Positions 17,491 through 27,112 of a stretch of 64,000 nucleotides of DNA are shown piece by piece; within the stretch, counting starts at the first letter, position 1, and each line of letters begins with the position of its first letter. Source of the DNA: Chthoniobacteraceae bacterium (GTDB lineage: Bacteria > Verrucomicrobiota > Verrucomicrobiia > Chthoniobacterales > Chthoniobacteraceae); the NCBI GenBank assembly GCA_028293625.1, contig JAQGOL010000005.1:51599-115598 (forward strand), given 5' to 3'. Made by a program: the position numbers and the translations under genes. The notes below the pieces were generated by a model that was given only the letters and a program-made list of their open reading frames with translations, had not been told where the DNA came from and searched no databases.

Positions 17491-18726
17491 GTGGAACGCT
17501 CCTCCTCAATGGAATCGTATTTGTCCCCCACTATCACCACTCCGCGCGTGGTGGTTGCCCCCAGGCGCGAGTTGATCGTGTCGCGCCTGGCTGTGGCGGC
17601 GCTTTTTTTTATGAACGGCGTGCTGTTTGCGAGCTGGGTATCGCGAATTCCGGCGGTGCAAACCGCTCGTGGACTGAGTCACGGCCAGCTCGGACTTGCA
17701 TTGCTGATGATCGCGTTTGGCGCGCTGGTGGGAATGCCGCCAGCCGGCTGGCTTTCGTCGCGATTCGGCAGCCGGCGTGTGACGCAGGTTTCGGCGGCGG
17801 TCTTTTTTCTGGTGCTCCCTTTGCTCGCTTTCAAGACGAGCGTCATCGTTTTCGCGTTGATTCTTTTCCTCTTTGGAGCGGCTCATGGCGCCCTGGACGT
17901 GGCGATGAACGCGCAGGCGGTGGCGGTTGAGCTCCGTTACGGGCGGCCAATCATGTCGTCATTTCACGCGCTCTTTAGCGTGGGCGGCTTGGCAGGGGCC
18001 GCGTTCGGTGCTGTGATTGCCAATGCCGGGATCGGCCTGTTGACGCATTTTTCCGCCGTATCGTTCCTTTTGACGGCCCCGCTGGCGCTTTTCGGATGCC
18101 TGCATTTGATCGACACTGGCAGGACTCACTCCCACGTTGCGCGTCGTGCCGGATTCAGATGGCCTCCAAAAGCGCTTGTGGCACTCGGCGCGGTCGCTTT
18201 TTGCGTGATGATGGGCGAAGGGGCGATGGCCGACTGGAGCGCGGTCTTTCTCCGCCGGTTTGCCGGCACCAGCGATGGGGTGGCTGCCGCCGGTTACGCT
18301 GCTTTTTCAATCGCCATGGCCGCGGGCAGGTTTTCAGGCGATTGGCTTTCCAGCCTGTTCGGTCCCGTGACGCTGGTGCGGGCGGGCGGTCTCCTGGCAG
18401 CAGCCGGGTTGGGACTGGTGCTCATTGTGGTCGAGCCAACCGCCGCTTTGATTGGGTTTGCAGCGGTCGGCGCTGGATTTGCCACGGTTGTTCCCCAGGT
18501 TTTTAGCGCGGCGGGCAGCACTGCGGGCATCTCTCCGGAAACGGGTCTCGCAACGGTGACAACCATCGGCTACACCGGTTTTTTAATCGGGCCGCCCTTG
18601 ATCGGATTTGCCGCCGAGATCATCGGGCTGCGCGGGGCGCTTGGAATTGTGATAGTGATGACGGGAGTCATGATCGTGCTGGCACCGAGCGTGCGAAGGA
18701 GTCCGTTGAGCTTTGCGGGCGTTTGA
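17491..18726 (+). CDS. MFS transporter (YbjJ-like)
   Basis: A 411-residue major facilitator with about 12 membrane segments. Features include FFMNGVLFASWVSRIPAVQ in the first helix, a loop 2-3 signature-like GWLSSRFGSRRV, GAAHGALDVAMNAQAVAVE in helix 4 and SSFHALFSVGGLAGAAFG in helix 5, a set typical of YbjJ/fucose-permease-like proteins. The start is GTG at 17491, with ATG 17509 as an alternative. The substrate is not clear from sequence; its position next to a sugar-type regulator and a mannanase suggests a sugar or sugar acid (inference). Confidence 0.85.
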   Translation: MERSSSMESYLSPTITTPRVVVAPRRELIVSRLAVAALFFMNGVLFASWVSRIPAVQTARGLSHGQLGLALLMIAFGALVGMPPAGWLSSRFGSRRVTQVSAAVFFLVLPLLAFKTSVIVFALILFLFGAAHGALDVAMNAQAVAVELRYGRPIMSSFHALFSVGGLAGAAFGAVIANAGIGLLTHFSAVSFLLTAPLALFGCLHLIDTGRTHSHVARRAGFRWPPKALVALGAVAFCVMMGEGAMADWSAVFLRRFAGTSDGVAAAGYAAFSIAMAAGRFSGDWLSSLFGPVTLVRAGGLLAAAGLGLVLIVVEPTAALIGFAAVGAGFATVVPQVFSAAGSTAGISPETGLATVTTIGYTGFLIGPPLIGFAAEIIGLRGALGIVIVMTGVMIVLAPSVRRSPLSFAGV

Positions 18727-18771
18727 GAATAGACTCGTTGGACGCTGTGCCCGACGGCCTTCTTATTCGCC

Positions 18772-19266
18772 ATGATTGATACCGCTTCGCAAAACCCTTT
18801 CGCGCTGCTGACGCTGATCGTGGCGCCGGCCGTGCTCACCAATGCGATGTCAGTCCTTGCGCTCAGCACGAGCAATCGGTTTTTGCGCGCGGGAGAACGG
18901 TTGCGGCTGCTCGCGGCTGAATTGGAAGCGGCCAATGAGCCCGAAGAACGCAGCTGGAGGCTTCGGCATATCAATCGCATTGAACGTCAGGCTGTATTGT
19001 TGCTCGCCGCGCTTCGCGGAGAATATGTGGCGCTTGGCTCTTTTATCAGCGCCAGCCTCGTCTCGATTGTCGGAGCCGGGCTCGCGTCCCGGCAATCAGG
19101 TGCCGCCGCGGGCTGGATGATCGGCCTGGCACTGGCGATCGGGTTCGTGGGCGCCGGCACGCTGGTGTGGAGTTGCGTGAATCTCTTTCACGCGACCCGC
19201 CTCAGCATGATGAATATCTCGGAGGAAGCTTCCATGATCCGGGCCCGGGAAAAGCGCCGGAGTTAG
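18772..19266 (+). CDS. DUF2721 family membrane protein
   Basis: A 164-residue protein with an N-terminal membrane helix (LLTLIVAPAVLTNAMSVLAL), a basic/acidic helical stretch containing SNRFLRAGERLRLLAAEL and RRLRHINRIERQ-like residues, and two further membrane helices (YVALGSFISASLVSIVGAGL, AGWMIGLALAIGFVGAGTLVW). This pattern fits DUF2721. Function is unknown. It starts 45 bases after the MFS gene on the same strand. Confidence 0.75.
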   Translation: MIDTASQNPFALLTLIVAPAVLTNAMSVLALSTSNRFLRAGERLRLLAAELEAANEPEERSWRLRHINRIERQAVLLLAALRGEYVALGSFISASLVSIVGAGLASRQSGAAAGWMIGLALAIGFVGAGTLVWSCVNLFHATRLSMMNISEEASMIRAREKRRS

Positions 19267-19320
19267 CCGGTTGCAATCTGGCGGTATTCCACGCTGTTTA
19301 TTACAAAATCCCACCACGAC

Positions 19321-20280
19321 ATGATCATCTTTTCCGACTCTCAACTGAGCGATCCGGCTTTAAATCTCCTGCAAAAAGGAGTTGCGCCGCACGAGCTTCT
19401 CTTTCCGAAAAATCCCGCCTCCTCGGTCCTGGCAAAATCCGAGCCTGACCCGGCGTTTTCTTCCGCGGACATCGCTTTTGGACAGCCCGATCTGTCGGCG
19501 ATTGAGAAATCCCGCCGGCTCCGCTGGATTCATCTGACAAGCGCCGGATTTACGCGCTACGACACGGCGGAATTTCGCTCCCTGGCTGCCGCCCGCGGTT
19601 TGATGGTGACCAACAGCTCCACTGTCTATGCGCAGGCGTGTGCGGATCATGCGCTGGCATTTATGCTCGGCCACGCCCGGCAGCTTCCATTGGCGCTGCA
19701 AAGCCGGGCGGCTAGCGGCTCGCCGGAGTGGTTCGCTTTGCGTAACGGATCGAGTTCGTTGCGCGGTCAGAGCGTGGTGATTTTGGGCTTTGGTGCGATC
19801 GCATTGGAATTAATCAAGCTGCTTGCGCCTTTCCAGATGCACATTACTTCCATGCGCCGCAATCCGGCCGGGGAGAGAAATGTGATCACACCTGATGCGC
19901 TTCCATCCGCGCTTTCCGCCGCCGATCACGTTGTCAATATCCTGCCCGATAACGCCGGTTCCCGGGGGTTTATCAACGCGGAGCGCCTGGCGATGATGAA
20001 ACCCGGCGCGGTTTTTTATAACATCGGACGCGGAACGACAGTCGACCAGGAGGCGCTGTGTGAAGCGCTCAAGTCCGGCCGTCTCGATTCCGCCTGGCTC
20101 GACGTGACCGACCCGGAACCGTTGCCGGAAAATCATCCGCTTTTAAGTATTCCAAATTGTTTCATCACGCCTCACACGGCAGGCGGGCACCGGAATGAGT
20201 CTGAAACCCTTGTGCGCCACTTTCTGGAAAATTTCCGGCTTTTCCTTGATGGCGCGCCGCTGCGGGACCGGATTATGTAA
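19321..20280 (+). CDS. D-2-hydroxyacid dehydrogenase (NAD-dependent)
   Basis: A 319-residue D-isomer specific 2-hydroxyacid dehydrogenase that reduces or oxidises 2-oxo/2-hydroxy acids in the cytosol. The nucleotide-binding motif is VVILGFGAIALEL (residues ~158-170). The catalytic Arg is in NIGRGTTVDQEAL, the Glu in DVTDPEPLPENHPLL and the His in ITPHTAGG. The N-terminal substrate domain includes LRWIHLTSAGFTRYD. The exact substrate is not evident. It lies 54 bases after the DUF2721 gene. Confidence 0.9.
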   Translation: MIIFSDSQLSDPALNLLQKGVAPHELLFPKNPASSVLAKSEPDPAFSSADIAFGQPDLSAIEKSRRLRWIHLTSAGFTRYDTAEFRSLAAARGLMVTNSSTVYAQACADHALAFMLGHARQLPLALQSRAASGSPEWFALRNGSSSLRGQSVVILGFGAIALELIKLLAPFQMHITSMRRNPAGERNVITPDALPSALSAADHVVNILPDNAGSRGFINAERLAMMKPGAVFYNIGRGTTVDQEALCEALKSGRLDSAWLDVTDPEPLPENHPLLSIPNCFITPHTAGGHRNESETLVRHFLENFRLFLDGAPLRDRIM

Positions 20281-20284
20281 ACGA

Positions 20285-21445
20285 TCAAGCCTTGGGCCGA
20301 TTGAGCGCCTGGCGCGCGACGGCTTTTTCGAGCTTCGCCATCAGCATCGCGCGCAATCCTTCAAAATAATCGGCGGCTTCGGGGAGATTGGAAGAGCGCG
20401 CATAACGGATCAACGGATCGACGAGCCAAGTCTCGGTCGGGGTGAATTTCACTTCCAATCGGTCCAGTTTGATTTGGAGATCAATTGTCTGGAGGCTTGA
20501 AGGGATATGCGAACTGATCGGCCGGCAGCGAGCAAGGGCGTCGGCCAGTACTTTTTCAAAATCGTCGACCTGTGTGAACGCCTTGACCGCCCGGCCGATT
20601 TCAAAAACCCGGTAGGCGAGTTCGCGGACAGCGGGTTCGTGCTCCGGTGTAAGGATTTCAGCAATGGTGAGCGGCCGGAATCCTTCTTCAAAATCGAAGG
20701 CATAAAGGAGGCCAAGAAAGTTTACGGTCAGATTGACGATCGCTTTCTCAAACTCCAAGCGGGTGGGGGAGACATTCGACGCCAGTTCAAACCAGCCTCC
20801 AAGACCGGAAAGAAGCTCAAAAGAGCGGCGCCGCACCGCTTCGCCTCCGCCAACCAGAAGGGAAATACCGCGTGGTCCGGGCCGGTAGATAGCGTTGGAG
20901 CCCGAGCCTTCGCGCAAACCGGTCTGGATCGTCACGCCTCGCAGGAAATGGCCGATGATATACGGCATCTGGTCCGGCCAGAGATCCGGCAGACGGCCAA
21001 GCAGGGTCGATTCCTCCAGCTTCTCAATAAACATCTGCCGGACCCTTTGGAAATAAATGCCGTTTGAGCTGAGGATAATGGTTGGGAGCTGTTGGCACGC
21101 GTCGTCATTGCCCATGCAAAGCCGTTCGATCAGGGCCACAAGCGTTGAAATCACCGGGAGCAACTGGTCCGGGTTGGGGCAGACAATAAGCACTTCCGGG
21201 AGCGCTCCCGCTTCAAACACGTCGTTGAGGGAGCGGTAAATGAATTCGGGGGCCGGCAATGCGTGCAGCGTGCCGCCCGATGCGATCCGCAGATCGCCGG
21301 CCAGCAGCGAGTCGATGCTGCGCGATTCATCGAGACCGATAAAAAAAACGCTTCGATCGAGCCGTTCCAATCCGCCGGTCAGGTGGTAAAAGAAACTCAC
21401 TCCGAGCGCTCCCGGCGGCATGATTGCGACAGTGCCCGGATTCAT
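20285..21445 (-). CDS. Distant ketopantoate reductase-like protein
   Basis: A 386-residue protein without an obvious close family. The N-terminus VAIMPPGALGVSFFYHLTGGL reads like a degenerate Rossmann glycine motif, RSVFFIGLDES like the end of the second strand, and the C-terminal half has LEFEKAIVNLTVNFLGLLYAF and PSSLQTIDLQ...TETWLVDPLIRYARSSNLP, which parallel the KxxxN helix and the C-terminal helices of PanE/ApbA enzymes. The insert (ISTLVALIERLCMG, TIILSSNGIYFQ) resembles PanE core strands. A metabolic reductase acting on a 2-oxo acid is a reasonable inference, not proven. The start lies four bases after the stop of the upstream ACT-domain gene, so the two form an operon. Confidence 0.55.
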   Translation of the reverse strand: MNPGTVAIMPPGALGVSFFYHLTGGLERLDRSVFFIGLDESRSIDSLLAGDLRIASGGTLHALPAPEFIYRSLNDVFEAGALPEVLIVCPNPDQLLPVISTLVALIERLCMGNDDACQQLPTIILSSNGIYFQRVRQMFIEKLEESTLLGRLPDLWPDQMPYIIGHFLRGVTIQTGLREGSGSNAIYRPGPRGISLLVGGGEAVRRRSFELLSGLGGWFELASNVSPTRLEFEKAIVNLTVNFLGLLYAFDFEEGFRPLTIAEILTPEHEPAVRELAYRVFEIGRAVKAFTQVDDFEKVLADALARCRPISSHIPSSLQTIDLQIKLDRLEVKFTPTETWLVDPLIRYARSSNLPEAADYFEGLRAMLMAKLEKAVARQALNRPKA

Positions 21446-21449
21446 CGGG

Positions 21450-21860
21450 CTACCTGATGTCGAGTTCGAGGAGGACGCGCTGGGCTTTGGCCAGGTCGGA
21501 GACCTTGAAGATAATGTGGGTGCGCGCGCCGATCCGATGAAAGCTGCCGTAGAGATAGTTGATATTGATCTTCTCCGCCGCCAGCGTGGCGCTTATCTGG
21601 GCCAGTTTGCCGCGTTGATCAGTAAGCTCGACCGCGAGAACGTCCGCCTCGACGACATAAATCTGTTTTTCGTGAAGGAGGCGTTTTGTTTTTTCCGGGT
21701 CACTTGTGACCATTCTGGTAACACTCTGTTCTACATTGTCTACCACGCACATCGCCTCGATATTGATCCCGTGCTGGCTGAGGGTGTCGCAAATGGACGC
21801 CAGGGTCCCGGGTGAATTCTCCAGAGCGGCGGTGAGCTGGCGTTGAACTTTGAATTTCAT
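21450..21860 (-). CDS. Tandem ACT-domain protein
   Basis: A 136-residue protein made of two ACT domains. The first begins QLTAALENSPGTLASICDTLSQHGINIEAM, the second VLAVELTDQRGKLAQISATLAAEKININYLY. Both have the hydrophobic-Gly-x-Leu turn typical of amino-acid-binding regulatory domains. The start at 21860 is chosen because the preceding open frame (to 22070) has no domain character. There is no attached enzyme, so it could be a free-standing regulator, possibly of the PanE-like protein encoded four bases downstream (inference). Confidence 0.85.
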   Translation of the reverse strand: MKFKVQRQLTAALENSPGTLASICDTLSQHGINIEAMCVVDNVEQSVTRMVTSDPEKTKRLLHEKQIYVVEADVLAVELTDQRGKLAQISATLAAEKININYLYGSFHRIGARTHIIFKVSDLAKAQRVLLELDIR

Positions 21861-22171
21861 AAAAACCGCGTCCTTGGATTCCAAAAACGCTACCGCGCGG
21901 CCATGCCGGAACAAGCGCAATCCAATCTGCCGGTCGAATTGAGTAAAAAAGGGGCGCGGCAATCGGGGTGATCGGGAAGATTCCCGCTGGAACTCCCGCT
22001 TTCGCGACACGCAGCAATTTGGGCACGAAAAAAATAAATGTCTTTGCAGGCAGGTTGGATCGGTGTTCATAAGAACATGAATGCACGGCTGGTTTCGCGA
22101 CGGCGGATGTAATTTCCTTCATTTTTCCACTGCCGCGCCGCGGAATATTGCCGTATGAAACCGGTCCCAAA

Positions 22172-24049
22172 ATGAGTCAAGTCCCCGTGAAGTATACAGA
22201 AGCTAACATTCGTTCCTTGGAGTGGAATGAACATATCCGCCGGCGTCCCGGCATGTACATCGGCCGCCTTGGCGATGGTGCCGCCCACGACGACGGCATT
22301 TACATTTTGCTCAAGGAGACGATCGACAACTCCATTGACGAGTTCACGATGGGGTGCGGCAAACGCATCGATGTGGCCGTCACAGTCAATCCCGAAGGGA
22401 CCCAGACGGTTACGGTGCGCGATTTTGGCCGCGGCATTCCGCTTGGAAGCGTGATTGATTGCGCGGGCAAGCCGAATACGGGCGGCAAATACGACAGTGA
22501 AGCGTTTCAGAGAAGCGTCGGGTTAAACGGCGTGGGATTAAAAGCCGTCAATGCGCTTTCCAAATCGTTCGTTATCCAATCCTTTCGCGAAGAGAAGATG
22601 CGCAAGGCTGACTTTGCGACGGGCAACCTGACTGCCGATCACGGGATCAAGCCTTCCAAGGGACAGAAGTCCGGCACCCTGACCACGTTCACACCGGACC
22701 CGGAGATTTTTCCCAATTACGGCTTCAAGGACGAGTATATCGAGAACCTGCTTTGGAACTACGCGTATCTCAACATGGGATTGACGCTGACCTTCAATGG
22801 AAAGGTTTTTAAATCCGAGAATGGGCTGCTTGATTTGCTGAATCAGAAGATTGATGGATCGACTGCCTACAAAGCGATTCACCTAAAGGATTCTGCGGGC
22901 CTGCTTGAGATTGTCTTTACCCATGCCACGCAGTACGGGGAGGAATATTATTCGTTTACCAATGGCCAGCACACGACGCAGGGCGGCACGCATCAGCTTG
23001 CGTTCCGCGATGCGGTGGTGAAAGCGTTGCGCGAGTTTTTCAAGAAAGACTACGATGCCGCCGATATCCGGACCGGGATTATCGCGGCGATTTCGATTCG
23101 TGTGCAGGAACCTATCTTTGAGTCGCAGACCAAGACAAAGCTGGGCAGCCAGACGATGACGCCCAACGGCGGAGTCACCATTCGCAATTACGTTTCGGAG
23201 TTATTAAAAAAAGAACTCGATAACTTCCTGCATCGGAGTCCGGCGGTGGCGCAATCGATCCAGCAGAAAATCCAGCAAAACGAGCGGGAACGAAAAGAGT
23301 TGGCCGGTATCCGCGATATCGCGCGGGATGCCGCCAAAAAAGTCAGTCTCCATAACTCCAAGCTGCGCGATTGCCGGATTCATTTTAATGACAAGGCGCC
23401 GCGGCGCGGGGATGACGACAAGCGCGGCGAGACCACGCTCTTTATTACAGAAGGCGACTCCGCATCGGGGTCGATCACGAAGGTGAGGGATCCGAATGCG
23501 CAGGCTGTCTTTTCGCTCAAAGGCAAGCCGCTTAACACGCACGGCAAGAGCCGGCGGATCATGTATGAGAATGACGAGTTAAGCATGCTGCACAGCGCGC
23601 TCAACGTGGAGGCGGGAATGGAGGAACTGCGCTATAACAACATTGTTCTGGCCACCGATGCCGACGTTGACGGCATGCATATCCGGCTTCTGCTGATTAC
23701 CTTTTTCCTCACCTTTCTGCCCGAACTGATTAAGAACGGGCATCTTTACATCTTACAAACCCCGCTTTTCCGGGTGCGGAACAAAAAAGAGACCCGCTAT
23801 TGTTATTCCGAACCGGAGCGCGTCAAGGCGATGGCCGCGCTTGGGCCGCAACCCGAAGTCACGCGCTTTAAAGGGCTGGGCGAAATTTCGCCCGACGAGT
23901 TCAGGCATTTCATCGGGCCCAAGATCCGGCTCGAACCGGTGATTATCGGCAAGGAAAGTCCGGTGGAAAAATTGCTGCAATTTTATATGGGAGCCAACAC
24001 ACCGGACCGGCAGGAGTTCATCATCAGGAACCTCGCTTACACGACGTAA
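22172..24049 (+). CDS. parE: DNA topoisomerase IV subunit B / GyrB-type ATPase
   Basis: ATPase subunit of a type IIA topoisomerase. It has [14 protein letters not shown], the GHKL motif [32 protein letters not shown] with [14 protein letters not shown], an [15 protein letters not shown] start, [20 protein letters not shown], and [13 protein letters not shown]. Start [13 protein letters not shown] at 22172 is preferred over an ATG 24 bases upstream. At 625 residues it lacks the long GyrB insert. The parC gene begins after a three-base gap, so the two form an operon. Without other copies in view, ParE rather than GyrB is inferred from the partner. Confidence 0.9.
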   Translation: MSQVPVKYTEANIRSLEWNEHIRRRPGMYIGRLGDGAAHDDGIYILLKETIDNSIDEFTMGCGKRIDVAVTVNPEGTQTVTVRDFGRGIPLGSVIDCAGKPNTGGKYDSEAFQRSVGLNGVGLKAVNALSKSFVIQSFREEKMRKADFATGNLTADHGIKPSKGQKSGTLTTFTPDPEIFPNYGFKDEYIENLLWNYAYLNMGLTLTFNGKVFKSENGLLDLLNQKIDGSTAYKAIHLKDSAGLLEIVFTHATQYGEEYYSFTNGQHTTQGGTHQLAFRDAVVKALREFFKKDYDAADIRTGIIAAISIRVQEPIFESQTKTKLGSQTMTPNGGVTIRNYVSELLKKELDNFLHRSPAVAQSIQQKIQQNERERKELAGIRDIARDAAKKVSLHNSKLRDCRIHFNDKAPRRGDDDKRGETTLFITEGDSASGSITKVRDPNAQAVFSLKGKPLNTHGKSRRIMYENDELSMLHSALNVEAGMEELRYNNIVLATDADVDGMHIRLLLITFFLTFLPELIKNGHLYILQTPLFRVRNKKETRYCYSEPERVKAMAALGPQPEVTRFKGLGEISPDEFRHFIGPKIRLEPVIIGKESPVEKLLQFYMGANTPDRQEFIIRNLAYTT

Positions 24050-24052
24050 TTC

Positions 24053-26065
24053 ATGCGCAAGAACAATGCAGATAACGATCAGCCGGAGTTGCCGCTTGCC
24101 AGGACAAGCGAGACGGCACGCGCCGTGGCGCCCGCTCTGAAGCATGTGGACGGGATGTTCGAGACGTGGTTTGTGGAGTATGCCTCCTATGTCATTCTTG
24201 ATCGTGCCGTGCCGCACATCAACGATGGGTTGAAGCCGGTCCAGAGGCGGATACTTCATTCGTTAAAGGAGCTCGAGGACGGCCGCTACAACAAGGTCGC
24301 CAACGCGGTCGGCAATACGATGAAGTATCATCCGCACGGCGATGCGAGCATCACCGATGCGCTTGTCGGCCTGGGTCAAAAAGACCTGTTGATCGACATG
24401 CAAGGCAACTGGGGGAACATCATCACGGGCGATCCGGCCGCCGCCGCCCGTTATATCGAGGCACGCTTGTCGAAGTTCGCTCTTGAGACGGTGTTCAATC
24501 CGAAGACGACGCAGTGGACCAAGTCATACGACGAACGCAATGACGAGCCGGTCACGCTGCCGGTGAAGTTCCCGTTGTTGCTGGCACAAGGCGTTGAAGG
24601 AATCGCAGTCGGGCTTTCTTGCAAGGTTTTGCCGCATAACTTCATCGAGATCCTGGATGCCAGCATCGCGATTCTCAAGGGCAAGACGCCGGCATTGTTC
24701 CCGGACTTTCTGACCGGCGGTTTTGCCGATTGCACCGAGTATCAGGATGGCCGGCGCGGCGGCAAGGTGCGCGTGCGCGCCAGGATCGAGGTGCGTTCGC
24801 CCAACCTGCTGGCTGTTACCGAGATCCCATTTGGCACTGTCGTCCCGAATTTGATCGCATCGATCGTATCGGCGCATCAGCGGGAGAAAATCAAGATCAA
24901 GAAGGTCGACGACAATACCTCGGAGAAGGCGGAGATCCTGATTCATCTTCTTCCCGGCAGTGATCCGGAGGTGATTCGGAATGCGCTCTACGCCTTTACC
25001 GAATGCGAGATTTTGATCCATCCCAACGCGGTGGTAATTCTCGACCAGAAGCCGTCGTTTACTTCGGTCAGTGACATCCTGCGGATCTCAACCGAGCGCA
25101 CCCGTGACTTGCTTCGTCAGGAGCTTGAAATCCGCCTGGGAGAACTTAACCAGCGCTGGCACACGCTTTCACTGGAGAAAATCTTCATCGAGAAAAAGAT
25201 CTATCAGAAGATCGAGGAGTGCGAGACCTGGGAAAGTGTCCTCTCGACCATCGACAGAGGACTTGCCCCTTATACCAAGAAGCTCAAGGAACCGGTAACT
25301 CCCGAGGATTGCGCGCATCTTACTGAAATTAAAATCAAGCGGATCTCCAAGTTCGATTCGCGCAACGCCGATGACGAGCTGCGGAAAATCCAGGAGGCAA
25401 TCGGAGAGACCAAAGGATTCCTGGCGAACCTGACCGCTTATGCCGTTGCGTGGTTTCAGAATCTTAAGAAGAAATACAGCAAAGGGCGCGAGCGCCGGAC
25501 TGAGATTACCACCTTCTCGGCGATCACTGCCGCGAGTGTAGCTCACGCCAACACCAAGCTTTTCATCAATAAAAAGGATGGGTTTATTGGTTGGAATTTA
25601 AAGAAAGACGACGCGGCCGAGCCGTTGGGAGATTGTTCCGACTTGGATGACGTCATGGCGATCAGCCGGGATGGCAACCTGAAGGTGAACAAGGTTACAG
25701 AGAAGGAGTTCTTTGGCGCCGATATTCAATACGCGACAATCTTTCAGCGCGGCGATACTTCGACGACCTATAACCTCCTTTACGAACACAAGGAGACCGG
25801 CGCCACTTTCGCCAAGCGCTTCCACATGGGTGACGGCGTCATCCGGGACCGGGTCTATCCCGTTGCCGGGGGAAAGATACTTCATCTGACTGTCAGTCCG
25901 AATCCTGAAGAAGCGCCGAAACTCGTTGTCCATTTAAAAGAAGGACCCGGTATTCGGATCCGCGAAATCCCATTTGATTTCGCGACGCTGGCAGTCAAGA
26001 ACCGCACGTCGCTTGGAAATAGAGTGACCAAGAACAAGGTCCAGAAAGTGACCCGCGGCAAGTAA
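24053..26065 (+). CDS. parC: DNA topoisomerase IV subunit A / GyrA-type
   Basis: DNA-cleaving subunit paired with parE. It shows YASYVILDRAVPHINDGLKPVQRRILHS split over the N-terminal winged helix, NTMKYHPHGDASITDALVGLGQ, GNWGNIITGDPAAAARYIEARLS with the catalytic Tyr, and LPHNFIEILDASIAILKG. The coiled-coil tower and C-gate follow. The C-terminal third (IGWNLKKDDAAEPL, DDVMAISRDGNLKV, IFQRGDTSTTYNLLY) is a shortened beta-pinwheel-like region. Length is 670 residues. The N-terminal 25 residues before the core are not conserved. Confidence 0.9.
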   Translation: MRKNNADNDQPELPLARTSETARAVAPALKHVDGMFETWFVEYASYVILDRAVPHINDGLKPVQRRILHSLKELEDGRYNKVANAVGNTMKYHPHGDASITDALVGLGQKDLLIDMQGNWGNIITGDPAAAARYIEARLSKFALETVFNPKTTQWTKSYDERNDEPVTLPVKFPLLLAQGVEGIAVGLSCKVLPHNFIEILDASIAILKGKTPALFPDFLTGGFADCTEYQDGRRGGKVRVRARIEVRSPNLLAVTEIPFGTVVPNLIASIVSAHQREKIKIKKVDDNTSEKAEILIHLLPGSDPEVIRNALYAFTECEILIHPNAVVILDQKPSFTSVSDILRISTERTRDLLRQELEIRLGELNQRWHTLSLEKIFIEKKIYQKIEECETWESVLSTIDRGLAPYTKKLKEPVTPEDCAHLTEIKIKRISKFDSRNADDELRKIQEAIGETKGFLANLTAYAVAWFQNLKKKYSKGRERRTEITTFSAITAASVAHANTKLFINKKDGFIGWNLKKDDAAEPLGDCSDLDDVMAISRDGNLKVNKVTEKEFFGADIQYATIFQRGDTSTTYNLLYEHKETGATFAKRFHMGDGVIRDRVYPVAGGKILHLTVSPNPEEAPKLVVHLKEGPGIRIREIPFDFATLAVKNRTSLGNRVTKNKVQKVTRGK

Positions 26066-26085
26066 AGCGCGCCGGCGAAACTCTG

Positions 26086-27102
26086 TCAGCCGCCCAGAAG
26101 CGACATTTCCGCTTTTGGGCGCGGAGCGCGGTTTGTCTGATCGGAGCGGATCTCGGAGTATCGGTCTGTGCGCGCCCTCCAGATGCGGCTGATGATTTCG
26201 GTCAGTTCCGAATCGCTGGCGCCCGCGCGCATTGGGGTTTGGAGGTCATGACCTTTTCCGGAAAACAGACAGGTATAAAGGTGGCCGTCCGCTGAAAGCC
26301 GTGCGCGGGAGCAGTCGCCGCAGAATGGCTGGCTAACCGAGCTGATGATGCCGATTTCGCCGCCATCGGGATGCCGGAAGCGGCGTGCGACTTCGCCCGG
26401 ATAATTGGGCGGCAGTGTTTCAATGGGCGAATTGGAATGGAGCAGCTGCAGGATTTCATCGGCCGGGACGACATCATCGAGCCGCCAGCCATTGCTGTTT
26501 CCCACATCCATGAACTCGATGTAACGCACGATGTATTCCTTGCCGGAAAACCGGCGCGCGATTGCCGCCACGTCGGGCTCATTCACCCCACGTTTGACGA
26601 CGACATTGATTTTGATCGGCGAAAAACCGGCGGAGACAGCGGCATTGATGCCGGCAAGCACTCTGGAGAGGGGGAAATCGACATCATTCATCGCGGCAAA
26701 CCGCGTTTCATCCAGCGAATCCAGACTGACAGTGAGGCGTTGCAGGCCCGCGTTGCGCAACGCGGCGGCTTGGCTGGCAAGCAGCGACCCGTTGGTCGTC
26801 AGAGTCAAATCCCGCAGCCCCTCCAACCCGTGGAGCATGGAGATCAGCTCCGGGAGGTTTTTGCGTAAAAGCGGTTCGCCCCCGGTCAGCCGCAGCTTTT
26901 CAACCCCCAACGTGATGAAGATTTGAGACAACCTCGTGATTTCTTCAAAGGAGAGGATTTCGCTCTTGGGAAGAAAATGATAATCGCGGCCGAACAGCTC
27001 CTTTGGCATGCAATAGGTGCAGCGAAAGTTGCAACGGTCGGTGACCGAGATGCGAAGATCGCGCAAGGGACGCGAGAGGATGTCTTTGAGCGGATCAATC
27101 AC
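26086..27102 (-). CDS. moaA: GTP 3',8-cyclase MoaA (molybdopterin synthesis)
   Basis: Radical SAM enzyme that starts molybdenum cofactor synthesis. From GTG 27102 the product is 338 residues, with the SAM cluster at RCNFRCTYC (Cys24, Cys28, Cys31), LRLTGGEPLLRKNL, TLTTNGSLL, VSLDSLDE, the C-terminal cluster motif FCGDCSRARLSADG...C, and the terminal Gly-Gly dipeptide that MoaA needs for activity. The frame is open upstream to 27201 but that would overlap tex by nearly 90 bases and add non-conserved residues. It starts 10 bases after the tex stop, so they are likely co-transcribed. No other moa gene is in the window. Confidence 0.92.
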   Translation of the reverse strand: MIDPLKDILSRPLRDLRISVTDRCNFRCTYCMPKELFGRDYHFLPKSEILSFEEITRLSQIFITLGVEKLRLTGGEPLLRKNLPELISMLHGLEGLRDLTLTTNGSLLASQAAALRNAGLQRLTVSLDSLDETRFAAMNDVDFPLSRVLAGINAAVSAGFSPIKINVVVKRGVNEPDVAAIARRFSGKEYIVRYIEFMDVGNSNGWRLDDVVPADEILQLLHSNSPIETLPPNYPGEVARRFRHPDGGEIGIISSVSQPFCGDCSRARLSADGHLYTCLFSGKGHDLQTPMRAGASDSELTEIISRIWRARTDRYSEIRSDQTNRAPRPKAEMSLLGG

Positions 27103-27112
27103 AACGCATGGT

